A stretch of DNA of 42,473 nucleotides from Meridianimarinicoccus roseus (GCF_003172915.1 NZ_QGKU01000044.1:1-42473); one strand, 5' to 3'. Shown: positions 28,645 through 38,290, counted from the stretch's first letter. The notes: a model not told the origin generated them from the sequence alone. Made by a program: numbers and translations.

Positions 28645-29304
28645 TCAGCCCTGGTCCAGCAGGCCGGTGATCGTGCTGCGCAGCGTCGGTATGCCGTCCC
28701 CGGTCTCGGACGAGGTCAGGATCAGCTCCGGATAGGCGGCGACATGTCCCGCCAGCGCGCCGCGTACCTGCGCCAGCATCTTGTCGCGCTCCGCGGCCTT
28801 GATCTTGTCGGCCTTGGTCAGAACGCATTGAAAGGGAACGGCCGCACCATCCAGAAGGGTCAGGATTTCCTCGTCCACGGCCTTGATCCCGTGGCGGCTG
28901 TCGATCAGCACGAAGGCGCGGCGCAGCGTGGCGCGGCCGGAAAGGTAGCTTTTCAGCAGGCGCTGCCACTTTTCCACCACCGCGACAGGCGCGTTGGCGA
29001 AGCCGTAGCCGGGAAGGTCCACGAGATACAGGTTATCCCTTTGAAAGAAGTTGATTTCCTGTGTCCGTCCTGGCGTGTTGGACGCGCGGGCCAGCGCCTT
29101 GCGGCCGGTCAACGCGTTGATCAGGGTGGACTTGCCGACGTTGGACCGGCCCGCGAAGCAGATCTCCACCCGGTCGGCCGGAGGCAAGCCGGACATCGCG
29201 ACGACCCCCTTCACGAAGGTCGTTTCGGCGGCGAAGAACTTGCGGCCCCGCTCGCGGCTGGCCTCGTCCGGGTCTTCGGTCAGAGGGAAGGGCAGAGTGG
29301 TCAT
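28645..29304 (-). CDS. engB: Ribosome-biogenesis GTPase EngB (YihA/YsxC)
   Basis: GTPase needed for 50S assembly. 219 residues: G1 AGRSNVGKS near 51-59, G3 DLPGYG near 97-102, G4 TKADK near 163-167 and the C-terminal SSETGDGI. An N-terminal stretch of about 35 residues before the G domain is typical for alphaproteobacteria. Its start overlaps the stop of the acetyltransferase gene by four bases, tying it to the yidC transcript. Confidence 0.95.
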   Translation of the reverse strand: MTTLPFPLTEDPDEASRERGRKFFAAETTFVKGVVAMSGLPPADRVEICFAGRSNVGKSTLINALTGRKALARASNTPGRTQEINFFQRDNLYLVDLPGYGFANAPVAVVEKWQRLLKSYLSGRATLRRAFVLIDSRHGIKAVDEEILTLLDGAAVPFQCVLTKADKIKAAERDKMLAQVRGALAGHVAAYPELILTSSETGDGIPTLRSTITGLLDQG

Positions 29305-29942
29305 GTGGCGGCCTCCAGGCCAGCGATATCGGCGCCGCGCACCGCGTCGAGGTTACGCATGAGCTTGTCGCGCGGCCAGTCCCACCACGCCACCGCGCAG
29401 AGTCGTGCCACAGTGTCGTCGTCGAACCGCTGCCGCACCACGCGCGCCGGGTTCCCCGCGACAACCGCGTAGGGCGGCACGTCCTGCGTGACGACGGCCC
29501 GCGCGGCGACGATCGCGCCGGGGCCGATGCGGACGCCGGGCATTACCGCCGCTTCCATTCCGATCCAAACGTCCGCGCCGATCACCGTGTCGCCCCGGTT
29601 GCCCGCGGCCCAGGTGGCGGGGTCGAACCCGTCTTCCCAGCCGCCGCCGAAGATGTTGAATGGAAAGGTGGAAAAGCCGCCCATCGCGTGGGTTGCTCCG
29701 TTCATCACAAATACCGCCCCGCGCCCGATGGCGCAGAAGGGGCCGATGACCAGCCGGTCACCAACGAAGTCGAAATGGTAACGCACGTTGCGTTCGAAGA
29801 AGCCGGTCGGATCGTCCGGATCGTCATAATAACTGTAGTCTCCGACTGTGACATTCGTCCGCCCCTCGGCCAGAGGTTTGAGGAACACAAGCTGGTCGGT
29901 GGCGTCCAGCGGATGCAGCCGGTCGGGCGAGGGGCCGGTCAT
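29301..29942 (-). CDS. CatB/Vat-type hexapeptide acetyltransferase
   Basis: 213-residue acyltransferase of the xenobiotic acetyltransferase class. Left-handed beta-helix hexapeptides are visible ([40 protein letters not shown]), with the catalytic-type His in NGATHAM and the loop [10 protein letters not shown]. CatB and Vat enzymes acetylate chloramphenicol and streptogramins, but chromosomal members like this often have other, unknown acceptors, so no resistance role is claimed. ATG 29942 overlaps the MOSC gene stop (ATGA) and supersedes longer in-frame starts. Fourth-last position in a tight run with engB next. Confidence 0.85.
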   Translation of the reverse strand: MTGPSPDRLHPLDATDQLVFLKPLAEGRTNVTVGDYSYYDDPDDPTGFFERNVRYHFDFVGDRLVIGPFCAIGRGAVFVMNGATHAMGGFSTFPFNIFGGGWEDGFDPATWAAGNRGDTVIGADVWIGMEAAVMPGVRIGPGAIVAARAVVTQDVPPYAVVAGNPARVVRQRFDDDTVARLCAVAWWDWPRDKLMRNLDAVRGADIAGLEAAT

Positions 29943-30685
29943 GCGAGGACCACCGTGTCGCCTTCGTGGATCGTCCCGCCATCCGTCACGGTGGCGTAGA
30001 TGCCGAAATCGATGTGGCCCCAAAGCTTGCGCAGCGCCCCCAGCGTGTCCGCGTCGCGCACGCCGGTGTCCGGGTTCGCCTCGGTCGCGCGGCAGCGTGT
30101 GTTGCGCATCTCGACCCGCAGTGTGGCGCCGCCGATGCGCAGGTCCTGGCCCACGAGGTCAGCCTCGGTCCAGGGTTCCAGCCCGTCGAGCCACAGGTTC
30201 GCCCGGAAACGATCCGGCGACAGGGGGTGACCGACGGCATCGGACAGAGCCGCAAGCGATGCGGTGCTGCAAATGCTTATGGATGGGAAGGGCGTATCGG
30301 TCATGCCCCGCTGCGCTGCCCGCACGACCCGGACGGGGCCGGGGCGACCCTCCGCCACCAGCGGCGCCGCCCAGTCGAGAAACGCATCGGTTTCGCCGTC
30401 GGGGTCAAAGGTGATGTCGGGCCGGTCCGGGTGGCGCAGGGTGATGACGCCTGCCGCTTCGTTCAAGTCGGCGGTGATCGCCATCAGCTGCGGGCTGCCC
30501 GCGCCGCGGGTGAAGGCGTTGCACGGGCTCCAGTCCCCCTGCGGATCGTCTGCGCCTTCGCGCAGCACCGCCCAGGTCCGGTCCCAGGGCAATGTCTGCC
30601 CCGGGACCAGCGTGACGCTTGCCAGCCGTTCGCGCCCATGCCCCTTGATCGGGTGGCGCCAGAGGGCGGCAAGCGTCGTTGTCAT
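29939..30685 (-). CDS. MOSC-domain protein
   Basis: 248-residue protein with an N-terminal beta-barrel ([11 protein letters not shown] near residues 9-19, WDRTWAV near 33-39) and a C-terminal MOSC domain with the conserved Cys in [20 protein letters not shown] proteins include molybdenum-cofactor sulfurase C-domains and the amidoxime-reducing mARC/YcbX group, in which this Cys binds molybdenum. A reductive detoxification role is possible; substrate unknown. It overlaps the yidC stop by four bases, an arrangement I associate with Rhodobacterales. Confidence 0.88.
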   Translation of the reverse strand: MTTTLAALWRHPIKGHGRERLASVTLVPGQTLPWDRTWAVLREGADDPQGDWSPCNAFTRGAGSPQLMAITADLNEAAGVITLRHPDRPDITFDPDGETDAFLDWAAPLVAEGRPGPVRVVRAAQRGMTDTPFPSISICSTASLAALSDAVGHPLSPDRFRANLWLDGLEPWTEADLVGQDLRIGGATLRVEMRNTRCRATEANPDTGVRDADTLGALRKLWGHIDFGIYATVTDGGTIHEGDTVVLA

Positions 30686-32496
30686 GTATCCTTCGTCCGC
30701 GGCTTCTTTATGCCCGACTTGATGTTGCCGAAGATGTCCGGCTTGTAGCCGTGGCTTCGCATGATGAAGTATTGCTGTGCAAAGGTGATCACGTTGTTGG
30801 CGATCCAGTAGAGCACAAGCCCGCTGGCGAAGGTGCCCAGCATGAACATGAACACCCAGGGCATCCAGGCAAAGATCATCGCCTGCGTCGGGTCGGTGGG
30901 CGCCGGGTTCAGTTTCTGCTGTAGCCACATGGAGATGCCGAGGATGATCGGCAGCACGCCCAGCGACACGATCGCGAGGATTGAACCGGGCTCCGGCGGG
31001 GCGAAGGGCAGTAGGCCGAATAGGTTGATGATCGAGGACGGGTCGGGCGCCGAAAGGTCGCGGATCCAGCCGATCCACGGCGCGTGCCGCAGTTCGATCG
31101 TGACGAAGATCACCTTGTAGAGCGAGAAGAAGATCGGGATCTGCAGAAGGATCGGCAGGCAGCCCGCGGCGGGGTTCACCTTTTCCTTCTTGTAGAGTTC
31201 CATCATCTCCTGCTGCATCTTCTGGCGGTCGTCGCCGCAGCGTTCCTTGAGCTTCTCCATCTCGGGCTGAAGCTCTTTCATCTTGGCCATGGAAGCGTAG
31301 GACTTCCAAGCCAGCGGCAGCAGGACAGCCTTGATGATGAGCGTCAGCAGGATGATCGACCAGCCCATGTTGCCGAGAAGAGCGTGAAGTTCATGCAGCA
31401 GCCAGAAGATCGGTTTGGTCAAAAAGAAGAACCAGCCCCAATCGATACTGTCGAGGAACCCGAGGAGGCCCAGATCGCGCTCGTAGTTGCGGATGGTTTC
31501 CCATTCCTTCGCCCCGGCGAAGAGGAACGTCTGCACTTCTGCCGTTGCGCCGGGAGCGACGGTCTGGGTCGGCAGGCGGGTTTCGGTCTGGTAGATGTCA
31601 GCGCCGGGAACGTATTTCGCCACCGACCGGAAGCTCTGTCCCGGAGCGGGGGCGAGCGTGGTCATCCAGTACTTGTCGGTGAAGCCGACCCAGCCGTTCT
31701 CGGCCACGTCGATGATCTCGACTTGCGCCGCTTCGGCCGGATTCGCCTCAAGATCCGCCATCCCGCCATAGTCGATTTCCTGAAGTTCGCCGTCAGACAT
31801 GCGGACCACGCCCTCGTGCAGGATGAAGAAGTTTACGGTGTCCGGTTCACCATGCCGCGCAACGATGCCGTAGGGGGCGAGGCGCACTTCGTCGGCGGTG
31901 GTGTTCTCGACGCTCTGGGTCACCGACATCATGAACTTGTCGTCGATGCTGATCGTGCGCCGGAACACGAGCCCGCTGCCGTTTTCCCAGCGCAGCGTGA
32001 CCGGGCTGTCGGGGGTCAGCTCGGTGCCGCTTTCGACGGTCCACTGGGTGTTGGCGCCCGGCACGTCTTCAAAGGCGAGCGTCCCGCCGGGGGCCCAGCC
32101 GTAGAGGGCGTAGTATGCGTTGGCGCCCCCCACCGGCGACAGCAGCGTGACGATCGGGCTGTCCTCGGCCAGCGTTTCGCGGTAACTGCGCAGGGACAGG
32201 TCGTCGATCCGCCCGCCGGTCAGCGAGATCGAACCAGAGAGCTCGGGCGTGAGTACCGTCAGGCGTTCGGAGTCTGCCAGCGCGGCCTCGCGGGTATCGA
32301 TCGGCAGAGCCGGACGCGCATCGGTGCCGGGCGGAACCGGAGCGACACTGTCGCCTGCGCCGCCGGTCTGACTTTCGGCCACGGGCTGTTCGGTCTGCAC
32401 GGGCGGTTCTTCTGGCGGAAAGAGCAGGAACCAGACGAGGATCACCAGGAAACTGAGAGCCGTCGCCAGTATCATGTTCTTGTTTTGGTCGTCCAT
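30682..32496 (-). CDS. yidC: Membrane protein insertase YidC
   Basis: Inserts inner-membrane proteins alone or with SecYEG. 604 residues: N-terminal anchor (NMILATALSFLVILVWFLLF, about residues 6-26), a large periplasmic beta domain, then the conserved C-terminal five-helix insertase core with GWSIILLTLIIKAVLLPLAWKS and MKELQPEMEKLKERCGDDRQK. The usual partners rpmH-rnpA-yidD lie 4 kb upstream on the same strand, separated by other genes. It leads the 4-base-overlap run to engB. A 266-bp gap upstream (32497-32762) must hold its promoter, but no clear consensus was seen there. Confidence 0.96.
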   Translation of the reverse strand: MDDQNKNMILATALSFLVILVWFLLFPPEEPPVQTEQPVAESQTGGAGDSVAPVPPGTDARPALPIDTREAALADSERLTVLTPELSGSISLTGGRIDDLSLRSYRETLAEDSPIVTLLSPVGGANAYYALYGWAPGGTLAFEDVPGANTQWTVESGTELTPDSPVTLRWENGSGLVFRRTISIDDKFMMSVTQSVENTTADEVRLAPYGIVARHGEPDTVNFFILHEGVVRMSDGELQEIDYGGMADLEANPAEAAQVEIIDVAENGWVGFTDKYWMTTLAPAPGQSFRSVAKYVPGADIYQTETRLPTQTVAPGATAEVQTFLFAGAKEWETIRNYERDLGLLGFLDSIDWGWFFFLTKPIFWLLHELHALLGNMGWSIILLTLIIKAVLLPLAWKSYASMAKMKELQPEMEKLKERCGDDRQKMQQEMMELYKKEKVNPAAGCLPILLQIPIFFSLYKVIFVTIELRHAPWIGWIRDLSAPDPSSIINLFGLLPFAPPEPGSILAIVSLGVLPIILGISMWLQQKLNPAPTDPTQAMIFAWMPWVFMFMLGTFASGLVLYWIANNVITFAQQYFIMRSHGYKPDIFGNIKSGIKKPRTKDT

Positions 32497-32762
32497 GTGG
32501 AACTTTACCCCGGCAATGGAATTTGGGCAGGTTCAACAGGCGCAGCGATGGAAGGTCAAGTGCTTTTCCCCCGCGCGCGAGGTTGTGGCGCGGGTGCGGG
32601 GTGCCGAAGCGGGCCGGAATGTGGCGCCGCGGCGGCAAAGGCCCGAGGCGACGCGGTCCCGCAGGTCCCCGGGGCGGAGAAGAGGCCGCAAAGGGCGCGG
32701 CGCTTGGGCCTCGATAGGGGGGGCGGCGGTGGCCGGTCGCGGCGGCGCCGTCCCTGCCGACT
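32497..32762 (-). other. GC-rich gap upstream of yidC
   Basis: No supported gene; very GC-rich with several short self-complementary stretches. It should contain the end of the EAL-gene transcript and the start of the yidC transcript, but I see no clear terminator or -35/-10 pair on the minus strand. Confidence 0.35.
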
Positions 32763-34295
32763 TCAGCGAGATCTGCGCCGCAATTCGGGCCCCGGTCCAA
32801 GCCGTGCCGCATGGGCCTGCAGCCAGCCCGCCGTTTCGGCGAATGGCATCGGGCGGCCGATTGCGTAGCCCTGCACGTGACCGCAGCCAAGCTGGGCCAG
32901 CATTGCGTGTTCGTCGGGTGTTTCGACACCTTCGGCAAGGGTGTCCAGCCCGAGATGTTCGCACATCGCAAGGATCGTGGTGACCATCTTCTGCTGGTCG
33001 CGGTCGCTGTCTACGCTCGCCACGAAGGAGCGGTCGATCTTGATCCTGTCGATCCGAAGGCGCCGCAGTGTGGTGATGGAGGCATGGCCGGTGCCGAAAT
33101 CGTCCAGATCGATATGGCAGCCCATCCCCGCTAGCGCGGCGATGTTGCGCGACGTGGCGTCCCCCGGCGCCGCCGCGACCACGCTTTCGAGAACCTCGAT
33201 CGTCAGCCGTCCCGGATCGAGGTCGAACCGGTCGATTTGCCATGCGATCCGTTCGGCGAGTCGGGGATTATCGAGGTCGGCCTGCCCGAGATTCACGCCA
33301 ACGCCCGGAACCTCCGCCCCGGTGGCATCCCAGGATGCCAGTGCTCGCAAGGCGCGTTCGACCATCACCTCGCCCAGGCGTTCGCATAGCCCGGCGGCAT
33401 CGAGCGCGGGAAGGAAGTCGCCCGGCGCGACTGTGCCGCGTGCGGGATGATCCCAGCGGGCCAGCGCCTCGAACCCGGTGACGCGGCCGGTATGCGTGCT
33501 GATCTGGGGCTGGAACCAGGCTGTGATCTCGCCGTCTTCCAATGCGCGGGCAGCATCCGTCACAAGGCTTTCGCGCGCCGCGCGCCTCGCTTGCATTGCG
33601 GGGGCGAAGACGCGCATCGCCCCGCCGCCCGCGGCGCGGGCCTCCATCAGCGCGGTCTCGGCCCCGTCCAGAATGTCGGCGGCAGCGGGGCTTGCGAGGC
33701 TGTCCGCGCTGCACAGGCCCAGCGATGCGGTGGGACGCAAACGCGCTGGGCCGACCGTGATCGGATCGGTCGCGGCCCGGTGCAGCCGGGCGGCGATCTG
33801 CATCAGCCCTTCAAGGTCCGTCGGACCCCCACCTGGGTCAAGAACGACCCCGAAGCGTGGCCCGTCGAGCCTTATCACCATGTCGCCGCCGCGCAGACCG
33901 GCGGAAAGGCGCGCCCCTATCTGTTCGAGCGCGCCATTGACGATCTGTGTCTCGGTCTGCCCGGCGCTGTCGCCCAAACGGTCGGCATGGAGCAGAAGGC
34001 AGGCCGTGCGCGCCCTGTCCGCTCCGGTCCGTGCCAGCGTGTCGCGCAACGCGGCGCAGAGCGCATCGCGCGGGTCGGCCGCCCGAGCGGCGGGCGCTGT
34101 CGCTGTGCTGCGTTCGGGCAGGCGTGACAGGCCCACGAGCATCGCCGGGCCGATCAGGGCCCCTACCAGCGCAAGGGACCAGCCCCCTACGACCCCAAGT
34201 CCGACACAGAGCAATGGCAGAAGTGCCAGCGCCGTCGTGAGGGCGCGCGACAGCGCCGAGCGCAATGCTGCCTTCCGTTCCGCCACCCGTCTCAT
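32763..34295 (-). CDS. Cyclic-di-GMP phosphodiesterase with degenerate GGDEF
   Basis: 510-residue membrane signalling protein. Two close hydrophobic stretches near residues 20-57 anchor it; next a GGDEF-type domain in which the signature is degraded to DGPRF (near 144-148), so no cyclase activity is expected; then an EAL domain with FEALARWDHP (Glu276), NLGQADL, EVLES, DLDDFGTG (near 397-403), KIDRSFV, EGVET and QGYAIGRPMP. All metal- and substrate-binding positions that I can place are present, so it should hydrolyse c-di-GMP, perhaps with the degenerate domain as a GTP sensor. ATG 34295 has GAAGGGGA before it; an ATG at 34319 adds eight residues with poorer spacing. Lies between ttcA and yidC. 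Confidence 0.9.
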   Translation of the reverse strand: MRRVAERKAALRSALSRALTTALALLPLLCVGLGVVGGWSLALVGALIGPAMLVGLSRLPERSTATAPAARAADPRDALCAALRDTLARTGADRARTACLLLHADRLGDSAGQTETQIVNGALEQIGARLSAGLRGGDMVIRLDGPRFGVVLDPGGGPTDLEGLMQIAARLHRAATDPITVGPARLRPTASLGLCSADSLASPAAADILDGAETALMEARAAGGGAMRVFAPAMQARRAARESLVTDAARALEDGEITAWFQPQISTHTGRVTGFEALARWDHPARGTVAPGDFLPALDAAGLCERLGEVMVERALRALASWDATGAEVPGVGVNLGQADLDNPRLAERIAWQIDRFDLDPGRLTIEVLESVVAAAPGDATSRNIAALAGMGCHIDLDDFGTGHASITTLRRLRIDRIKIDRSFVASVDSDRDQQKMVTTILAMCEHLGLDTLAEGVETPDEHAMLAQLGCGHVQGYAIGRPMPFAETAGWLQAHAARLGPGPELRRRSR

Positions 34296-34385
34296 GCCGT
34301 CCCCTTCGCAAGCCGTCATGTCCCTGTCATGGCCGCTTCCGGGTATCCGGGGTGTTAATCCGCCCGGTGCGAGTTGAGGTGCATT

Positions 34386-35291
34386 TTATTCAAATCTTGG
34401 CGGATCGCCCGGGCCGGGCTCCGTCGCGGGAGTCGCTCCCTGGCCGACCGCGCCCGACACGGCGAGCCCGGCAAAGTCGAACAGCCCGGAATCGAGAAGA
34501 TGCGACGGGCGCGCGTTCGTCAGCGCGCGGAACATCACCTGGCGGCGGCCGGGGCTTCGTGCCTCCCAGTCGTCGAGGATCTTCTTGACCTGCTGGCGCT
34601 GAAGCCCGTCCTGGCTGCCGCACAGATCGCACGGGATGATCGGGTAACTCATCGCTCGTGCGAAGCGGTCGCAGTCTGCCTCGGCCACATGGGCGAGTGG
34701 CCGCAGGACGAACAGGTCACCTTCCTCGTTGACCAGTTTGGGCGGCATGGTGGCCAGCCGCCCCCCATGGAACAGGTTCATGAAGAAGGTTTCGAGGATG
34801 TCGTCTCGGTGATGGCCCAGCACGACCGCCGTACAGCCTTCCTCACGGGCAATGCGATAGAGGTTTCCACGCCGCAGCCGCGAGCAGAGCGCACAATAGG
34901 TCCGGCCGGCAGGCACCTTGTCCACAACGATCGAGTAGGTGTCCTGATATTCGATCCGGTGGGGCACACCCATGCGCTCGAGGAACTCGGGCAGCACGGT
35001 GGCGGGGAAGCCGGGCTGGCCCTGGTCGAGATTGCACGCGAGAATGTCCACCGGCAGCAGGCCGCGCCACTGCAGTTCGTGCAGCACCGCCAGCAGGGTA
35101 TAGCTGTCCTTCCCGCCGGACAGGCACACGAGCCAGCGCGGCCGGGTGGCGGTTTCGGTACGGTCCACCATTCCATAGGCGTCCACCGCTTCGCGGACCT
35201 GCCGCACGATGCGCTTGCGCAGCTTGCGGAACTCGGTCGTTGCCGGGGCGCCGTGGAACAGCGGGTGAATGTCATCTGCATCGTCAAGCAT
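34386..35291 (-). CDS. ttcA: tRNA 2-thiocytidine(32) synthetase TtcA
   Basis: Adds sulfur to C32 of certain tRNAs using ATP and an Fe-S cluster. 301 residues: PP-loop SGGKDS near residues 58-63, the first CxxC (CALC) and the second (CDLC) that hold the cluster, and [20 protein letters not shown], all intact. ATG 35291 ([12 protein letters not shown]) matches the family start better than the in-frame ATG 35333. It lies between rpmH-rnpA-yidD and yidC on the same strand; the hydrolase gene starts 133 bp away in the other direction. Confidence 0.93.
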   Translation of the reverse strand: MLDDADDIHPLFHGAPATTEFRKLRKRIVRQVREAVDAYGMVDRTETATRPRWLVCLSGGKDSYTLLAVLHELQWRGLLPVDILACNLDQGQPGFPATVLPEFLERMGVPHRIEYQDTYSIVVDKVPAGRTYCALCSRLRRGNLYRIAREEGCTAVVLGHHRDDILETFFMNLFHGGRLATMPPKLVNEEGDLFVLRPLAHVAEADCDRFARAMSYPIIPCDLCGSQDGLQRQQVKKILDDWEARSPGRRQVMFRALTNARPSHLLDSGLFDFAGLAVSGAVGQGATPATEPGPGDPPRFE

Positions 35292-35424
35292 GACGCTTGC
35301 CCTAGCGCCGCGCCCGGATTCGGGCAAGCGCAAGCCGCTGCAAGGGCTGATTTTCCTCGCATCGCGGGCTTTGGCGCGGTTAACCTTGCGGCGGGCCGCA
35401 GGGCAACAGCAGAGGGGCGCGAGA

Positions 35425-36402
35425 ATGCAGGACTACGTGATCACGGTGCGAAAGGTCAGCCGGGGCGAGTTCACCAGCGAACCGGGGCCCGCGCGGTTCC
35501 TGACCGTTCCGCAGGGCGCCGCCGCGCCGTTGCCTGGTCACCAGGTCCGCAAATCGGACTGGCTGCGCGACGTGCTGGACGGTGCCACCGGGCGCATGAA
35601 TATCGAGACGCACCAGCCGATGGGCGATCTGGTGATCTACGTGCACGGCTACAACCATTCGCCCGAAACGATGCTCACGCGGCTGCGCCACCTGCGCACC
35701 GGGCTTGCCGCGCAGGGCTTCAGCGGCGCGGTGATCGGCTATGACTGGCCGTCTGCCGACAGCGCGCTGAACTATATCGAGGATCGCTGGGACGCCAAAC
35801 AGACCGCGAACCTGCTGGTGCGCGAGGGCATCGAAAGCTTCGTGCGGTTGCAGCGCCCGGATTGCGAGATCAACCTGCACATCCTGGCACATTCGATGGG
35901 CAGCTATGTCGTGCGCGAGGCGTTCGATTATGCAGACGACCGCCGTTCGCTGGCGTCGGTCAGTTGGTCGGTCAGTCAGGTGCTGCTGTTTGGCGCGGAT
36001 ATCTCGGCCGGCTCTATGGAGGATGGCAATCCGAAGGCCAGTTCGCTCTATCGGCACTGCAACAGGCTGACCAACTACTACAACCATTTCGACAACGTGC
36101 TGTCGTTGTCGAACATCAAGAGGGTCGGCGTCGCGCCGCGGGCCGGGCGGGTCGGCCTGCCCCCGCAGTCGCCGCGCAAGGCCGTGGACGTGGACTGCTC
36201 GGCCCGGTTCGCGGCGGTGGCTGAGCAGTACCGCGGCGACGAGTTCGCCGGGCACCGTTGGTATTTCACCGATCAGACATTCCTGCGCGACGCCTACGAG
36301 ACGATCATGGGCGATACGGACCGTCACAGCCTGAGCACGCGGGATCTGGAGCAGGCGGGCGGAGTGCTTGCGCTGCGGGCGGTGCCCGCCGGGCCGGGCT
36401 GA
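35425..36402 (+). CDS. Alpha/beta-hydrolase (DUF900-like)
   Basis: 325-residue alpha/beta-hydrolase resembling the DUF900 group. The oxyanion-hole segment [15 protein letters not shown] lies near residues 71-85, the nucleophile Ser in [14 protein letters not shown] near 154-167, and VLLFGADIS follows; a terminal His may be that in GHRWYF. No signal peptide is visible, so it appears cytoplasmic. Substrate unknown; esterase, lipase or amidase are all open. GGGGCGCGAGA precedes ATG 35425. It stands alone on the plus strand, convergent with yidD (21 bp) and divergent from ttcA. Confidence 0.85.
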   Translation: MQDYVITVRKVSRGEFTSEPGPARFLTVPQGAAAPLPGHQVRKSDWLRDVLDGATGRMNIETHQPMGDLVIYVHGYNHSPETMLTRLRHLRTGLAAQGFSGAVIGYDWPSADSALNYIEDRWDAKQTANLLVREGIESFVRLQRPDCEINLHILAHSMGSYVVREAFDYADDRRSLASVSWSVSQVLLFGADISAGSMEDGNPKASSLYRHCNRLTNYYNHFDNVLSLSNIKRVGVAPRAGRVGLPPQSPRKAVDVDCSARFAAVAEQYRGDEFAGHRWYFTDQTFLRDAYETIMGDTDRHSLSTRDLEQAGGVLALRAVPAGPG

Positions 36403-36423
36403 CCCGCCGCCGAAGTGGCCCTG

Positions 36424-36678
36424 TCACCCGTGCGGGTCGCGGGCGCGCGGCGGGGCGCAATCCGGCACGTTGTCGATGCCGGAGCCGCCCCAGGGATGGC
36501 AGCGCACAAGCCGCCTGAGTGTCAGCCAGCCGCCGCGCAGCGCGCCGTGTCGTTCCAGCGCCTCGAGCGCATAGGCCGAGCAGGTGGGCTGGAAGCGGCA
36601 GCCGTGGCCGACCCAGGGTGACAGCAGCAGGCGGTAGGCGCGCACGGGCAGTGCCAGAAGCCGCGCGGCGGGTGTCAT
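36424..36678 (-). CDS. yidD: Membrane protein insertion efficiency factor YidD
   Basis: 84-residue member of the YidD family, which helps YidC-dependent insertion. Diagnostic segments are [27 protein letters not shown] (split across residues 15-41, including both Cys) and [17 protein letters not shown]. Its ATG overlaps the rnpA stop by four bases. yidC, its partner, is 4 kb downstream on the same strand instead of adjacent. Confidence 0.95.
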   Translation of the reverse strand: MTPAARLLALPVRAYRLLLSPWVGHGCRFQPTCSAYALEALERHGALRGGWLTLRRLVRCHPWGGSGIDNVPDCAPPRARDPHG

Positions 36679-37112
36679 GGTGCGTGCGCCGCGTGCAGCT
36701 TGGCCAGCGCGGCGGCAAGGTCGGCCTGAAGCTGCCAGAAGTCGCGCGAAGCCGTCACGTCCCGGCGGCCGATCAGGACGTAGTCCCAGCCCGGGCGTCC
36801 GTGGACCGGCAGCACCAGTCGGGCGATGGCGCGCAGGCGGCGCTTGGCGCGGTTGCGCGCCACGGCGTTGCCGACCTTTTTGGAGCAGGTGAACCCGACC
36901 CGGATACCCGCAGCACCCGGCGCGGCGGCCGGCCGCTGTCGGGCCTGTACAACGAAGCCGGGCGTCGCACGGTGGCGGGCGCGGGCAGCGGCCAGGAAAT
37001 CGGCCCGCTGCGCCAGCGTGGTGATCACCTTGGTGTCCGACGCAACAAAGCCGCCTGTGCGCGGCACGGCGGCTGAGTGCAGGTCGGTGGCTGGGCTGTC
37101 GGGCCCGGTCAC
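36675..37112 (-). CDS. rnpA: Ribonuclease P protein component (GTG start)
   Basis: Protein subunit of RNase P, which trims the 5' end of tRNA precursors. 145 residues with a start codon GTG (complement of 37110-37112). The conserved core is [37 protein letters not shown] (the RNR box at about 86-94) and [10 protein letters not shown]. About 30 residues precede the core; similar extensions occur in Rhodobacterales, but translation might begin later. It lies 16 bp downstream of rpmH. Confidence 0.93.
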   Translation of the reverse strand: MTGPDSPATDLHSAAVPRTGGFVASDTKVITTLAQRADFLAAARARHRATPGFVVQARQRPAAAPGAAGIRVGFTCSKKVGNAVARNRAKRRLRAIARLVLPVHGRPGWDYVLIGRRDVTASRDFWQLQADLAAALAKLHAAHAP

Positions 37113-37128
37113 GGCGGAACGGGCGCTG

Positions 37129-37263
37129 TTACGCGCTCAGTTCCTTGCGACCGCGCGCGCGGCGGGCATTCAGGATCTTGCGGCCGGCTTTCGTCGCCAT
37201 GCGCGCACGGAACCCGTGGCGCCGCTTGCGGACCAGGTTGCTGGGCTGAAAGGTGCGTTTCAT
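37129..37263 (-). CDS. rpmH: 50S ribosomal protein L34
   Basis: 44-residue basic protein, complete: [41 protein letters not shown]. It heads the rpmH-rnpA-yidD unit, preceded on the minus strand by GACGGAGACGG as ribosome-binding site and by a good promoter about 70 bp upstream. No dnaA or oriC signature is seen next to it in this window. Confidence 0.97.
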   Translation of the reverse strand: MKRTFQPSNLVRKRRHGFRARMATKAGRKILNARRARGRKELSA

Positions 37264-37330
37264 CGCGCCGTCTCCGTCTGTTGCGGCCCTGCGCAGGTGG
37301 ATTCGCGGGCCGGTGGAATTCGAAGCCCCG

Positions 37331-37359
37331 CGTTTAGGGGCAAAATCCGGCGGCGTCAA
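37331..37359 (-). promoter_or_regulatory. Candidate promoter of rpmH-rnpA-yidD
   Basis: On the minus strand: TTGACG (37359-37354), 17-bp spacer, TAAACG (37336-37331). Spacing is ideal, and the -10 resembles that of the tRNA-Arg promoter at 41237 (TAAACA). Confidence 0.6.
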
Positions 37360-37377
37360 TTCACCGGGCGGCGAAAA

Positions 37378-37441
37378 CTGCAACAATCCGCGATGCCCGT
37401 CAGGCCCGAGCGCGCACCTTGTTGGTCCGGGCTGTAACAAT
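37378..37441 (+). repeat. Direct repeat CTGYAACAAT in the rpmH upstream region
   Basis: CTGCAACAAT (37378-37387) and CTGTAACAAT (37432-37441), 54 bp apart, one mismatch, in the divergent region between rpmH and the TVP38 gene. They may be regulator sites or promoter parts. Function unknown. Confidence 0.3.
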
Positions 37442-37555
37442 GCGCACGCCCGGTCACGAAGCAAGCGGGGCGCATCACCCCGGCGTGAGGGGGGCTAGGC
37501 CGGATGGACGCCGTAGGGCACGTGTAGGACACCGTTGGACCAAAGGACCCTCCCG

Positions 37556-38287
37556 ATGACCGAAACCACGCAAGACCGCAAGACCGGCTTCGCGCGCCGA
37601 CTGCCCCTGATCCTGGTGGCCGCAGTCGCCGTCATCGGGGCCATCACGCTGCGCGACGTTATCAGCTTCGACGCGCTGGCCCGTAACCGCGAGGCGCTGC
37701 TGGCGTTCCGGGACGCCAACTATGTCGCCACCGCGCTGAGCTTCGTGGCGTTCTATGCCGTCATCGTCGCCTTCAGCCTGCCGGGCGCGACCATCGCCAC
37801 GCTGACCGGTGGCTTCCTGTTCGCCACCTTTCCCGGGGTTCTGTTCAACGTCGCCGGTGCGACACTGGGTGCGGTGGGCATCTTCCTTGCCGCACGCTGG
37901 GGCCTGGGCGAACGGCTTGCGGCGCGGATGGACGCGTCCACAGGCACCGTGCGCCGGATCAAGGAGGGAATCGACGCGAACCAGTGGGAGATGCTGCTGC
38001 TGATCCGCCTTGTGCCTGCGGTGCCATTCTTCGTGGCGAACCTCGTGCCCGCGCTGGTCGGCGTCCCGCTGGGGCGCTATGCGCTGACCACGTTCGTGGG
38101 GATCATTCCCGGCGCCCTGGTCTATACCTCGGTCGGGGCTGGACTGGGCGAGGTCTTCGCTCGCGGCGAGACGCCCGACCTGGGGATCATCTTCAGCCCG
38201 AACATCCTGCTGCCAATCCTCGGCCTGTGCCTTCTGGCCGCGCTTCCGATGTTCCTCAAGGCCGTGCGCGGCAAGAAAGGTCTGTAA
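37556..38287 (+). CDS. TVP38/TMEM64-family membrane protein
   Basis: 243-residue integral membrane protein of the SNARE-associated/VTT (DedA-related) class. About five to six hydrophobic segments are visible, beginning near residues 16-36; the VTT-type core spans GFLFATFPGVLFNVAGATLGAVGIFLAARWGLG and IRLVPAVPFFVANLVPALVGVPLGRYALTTFVGIIPGALVYTSVGAGLGE (quoted as two regions, about residues 84-120 and 151-200). VTT proteins are linked to lipid scrambling. ATG 37556 is chosen over 37535, with AAGGACCC upstream. It ends 3 bp before the flavoprotein gene, a pairing I associate with the mercuric-reductase-like family. Confidence 0.85.
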   Translation: MTETTQDRKTGFARRLPLILVAAVAVIGAITLRDVISFDALARNREALLAFRDANYVATALSFVAFYAVIVAFSLPGATIATLTGGFLFATFPGVLFNVAGATLGAVGIFLAARWGLGERLAARMDASTGTVRRIKEGIDANQWEMLLLIRLVPAVPFFVANLVPALVGVPLGRYALTTFVGIIPGALVYTSVGAGLGEVFARGETPDLGIIFSPNILLPILGLCLLAALPMFLKAVRGKKGL

Positions 38288-38290
38288 GCC

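Noticed and set aside
29301-29942. Antibiotic resistance gene (chloramphenicol or streptogramin acetyltransferase)
   Set aside because: Fold and motifs fit the class, but the gene is fixed within a housekeeping operon with no mobile context; substrate cannot be inferred.
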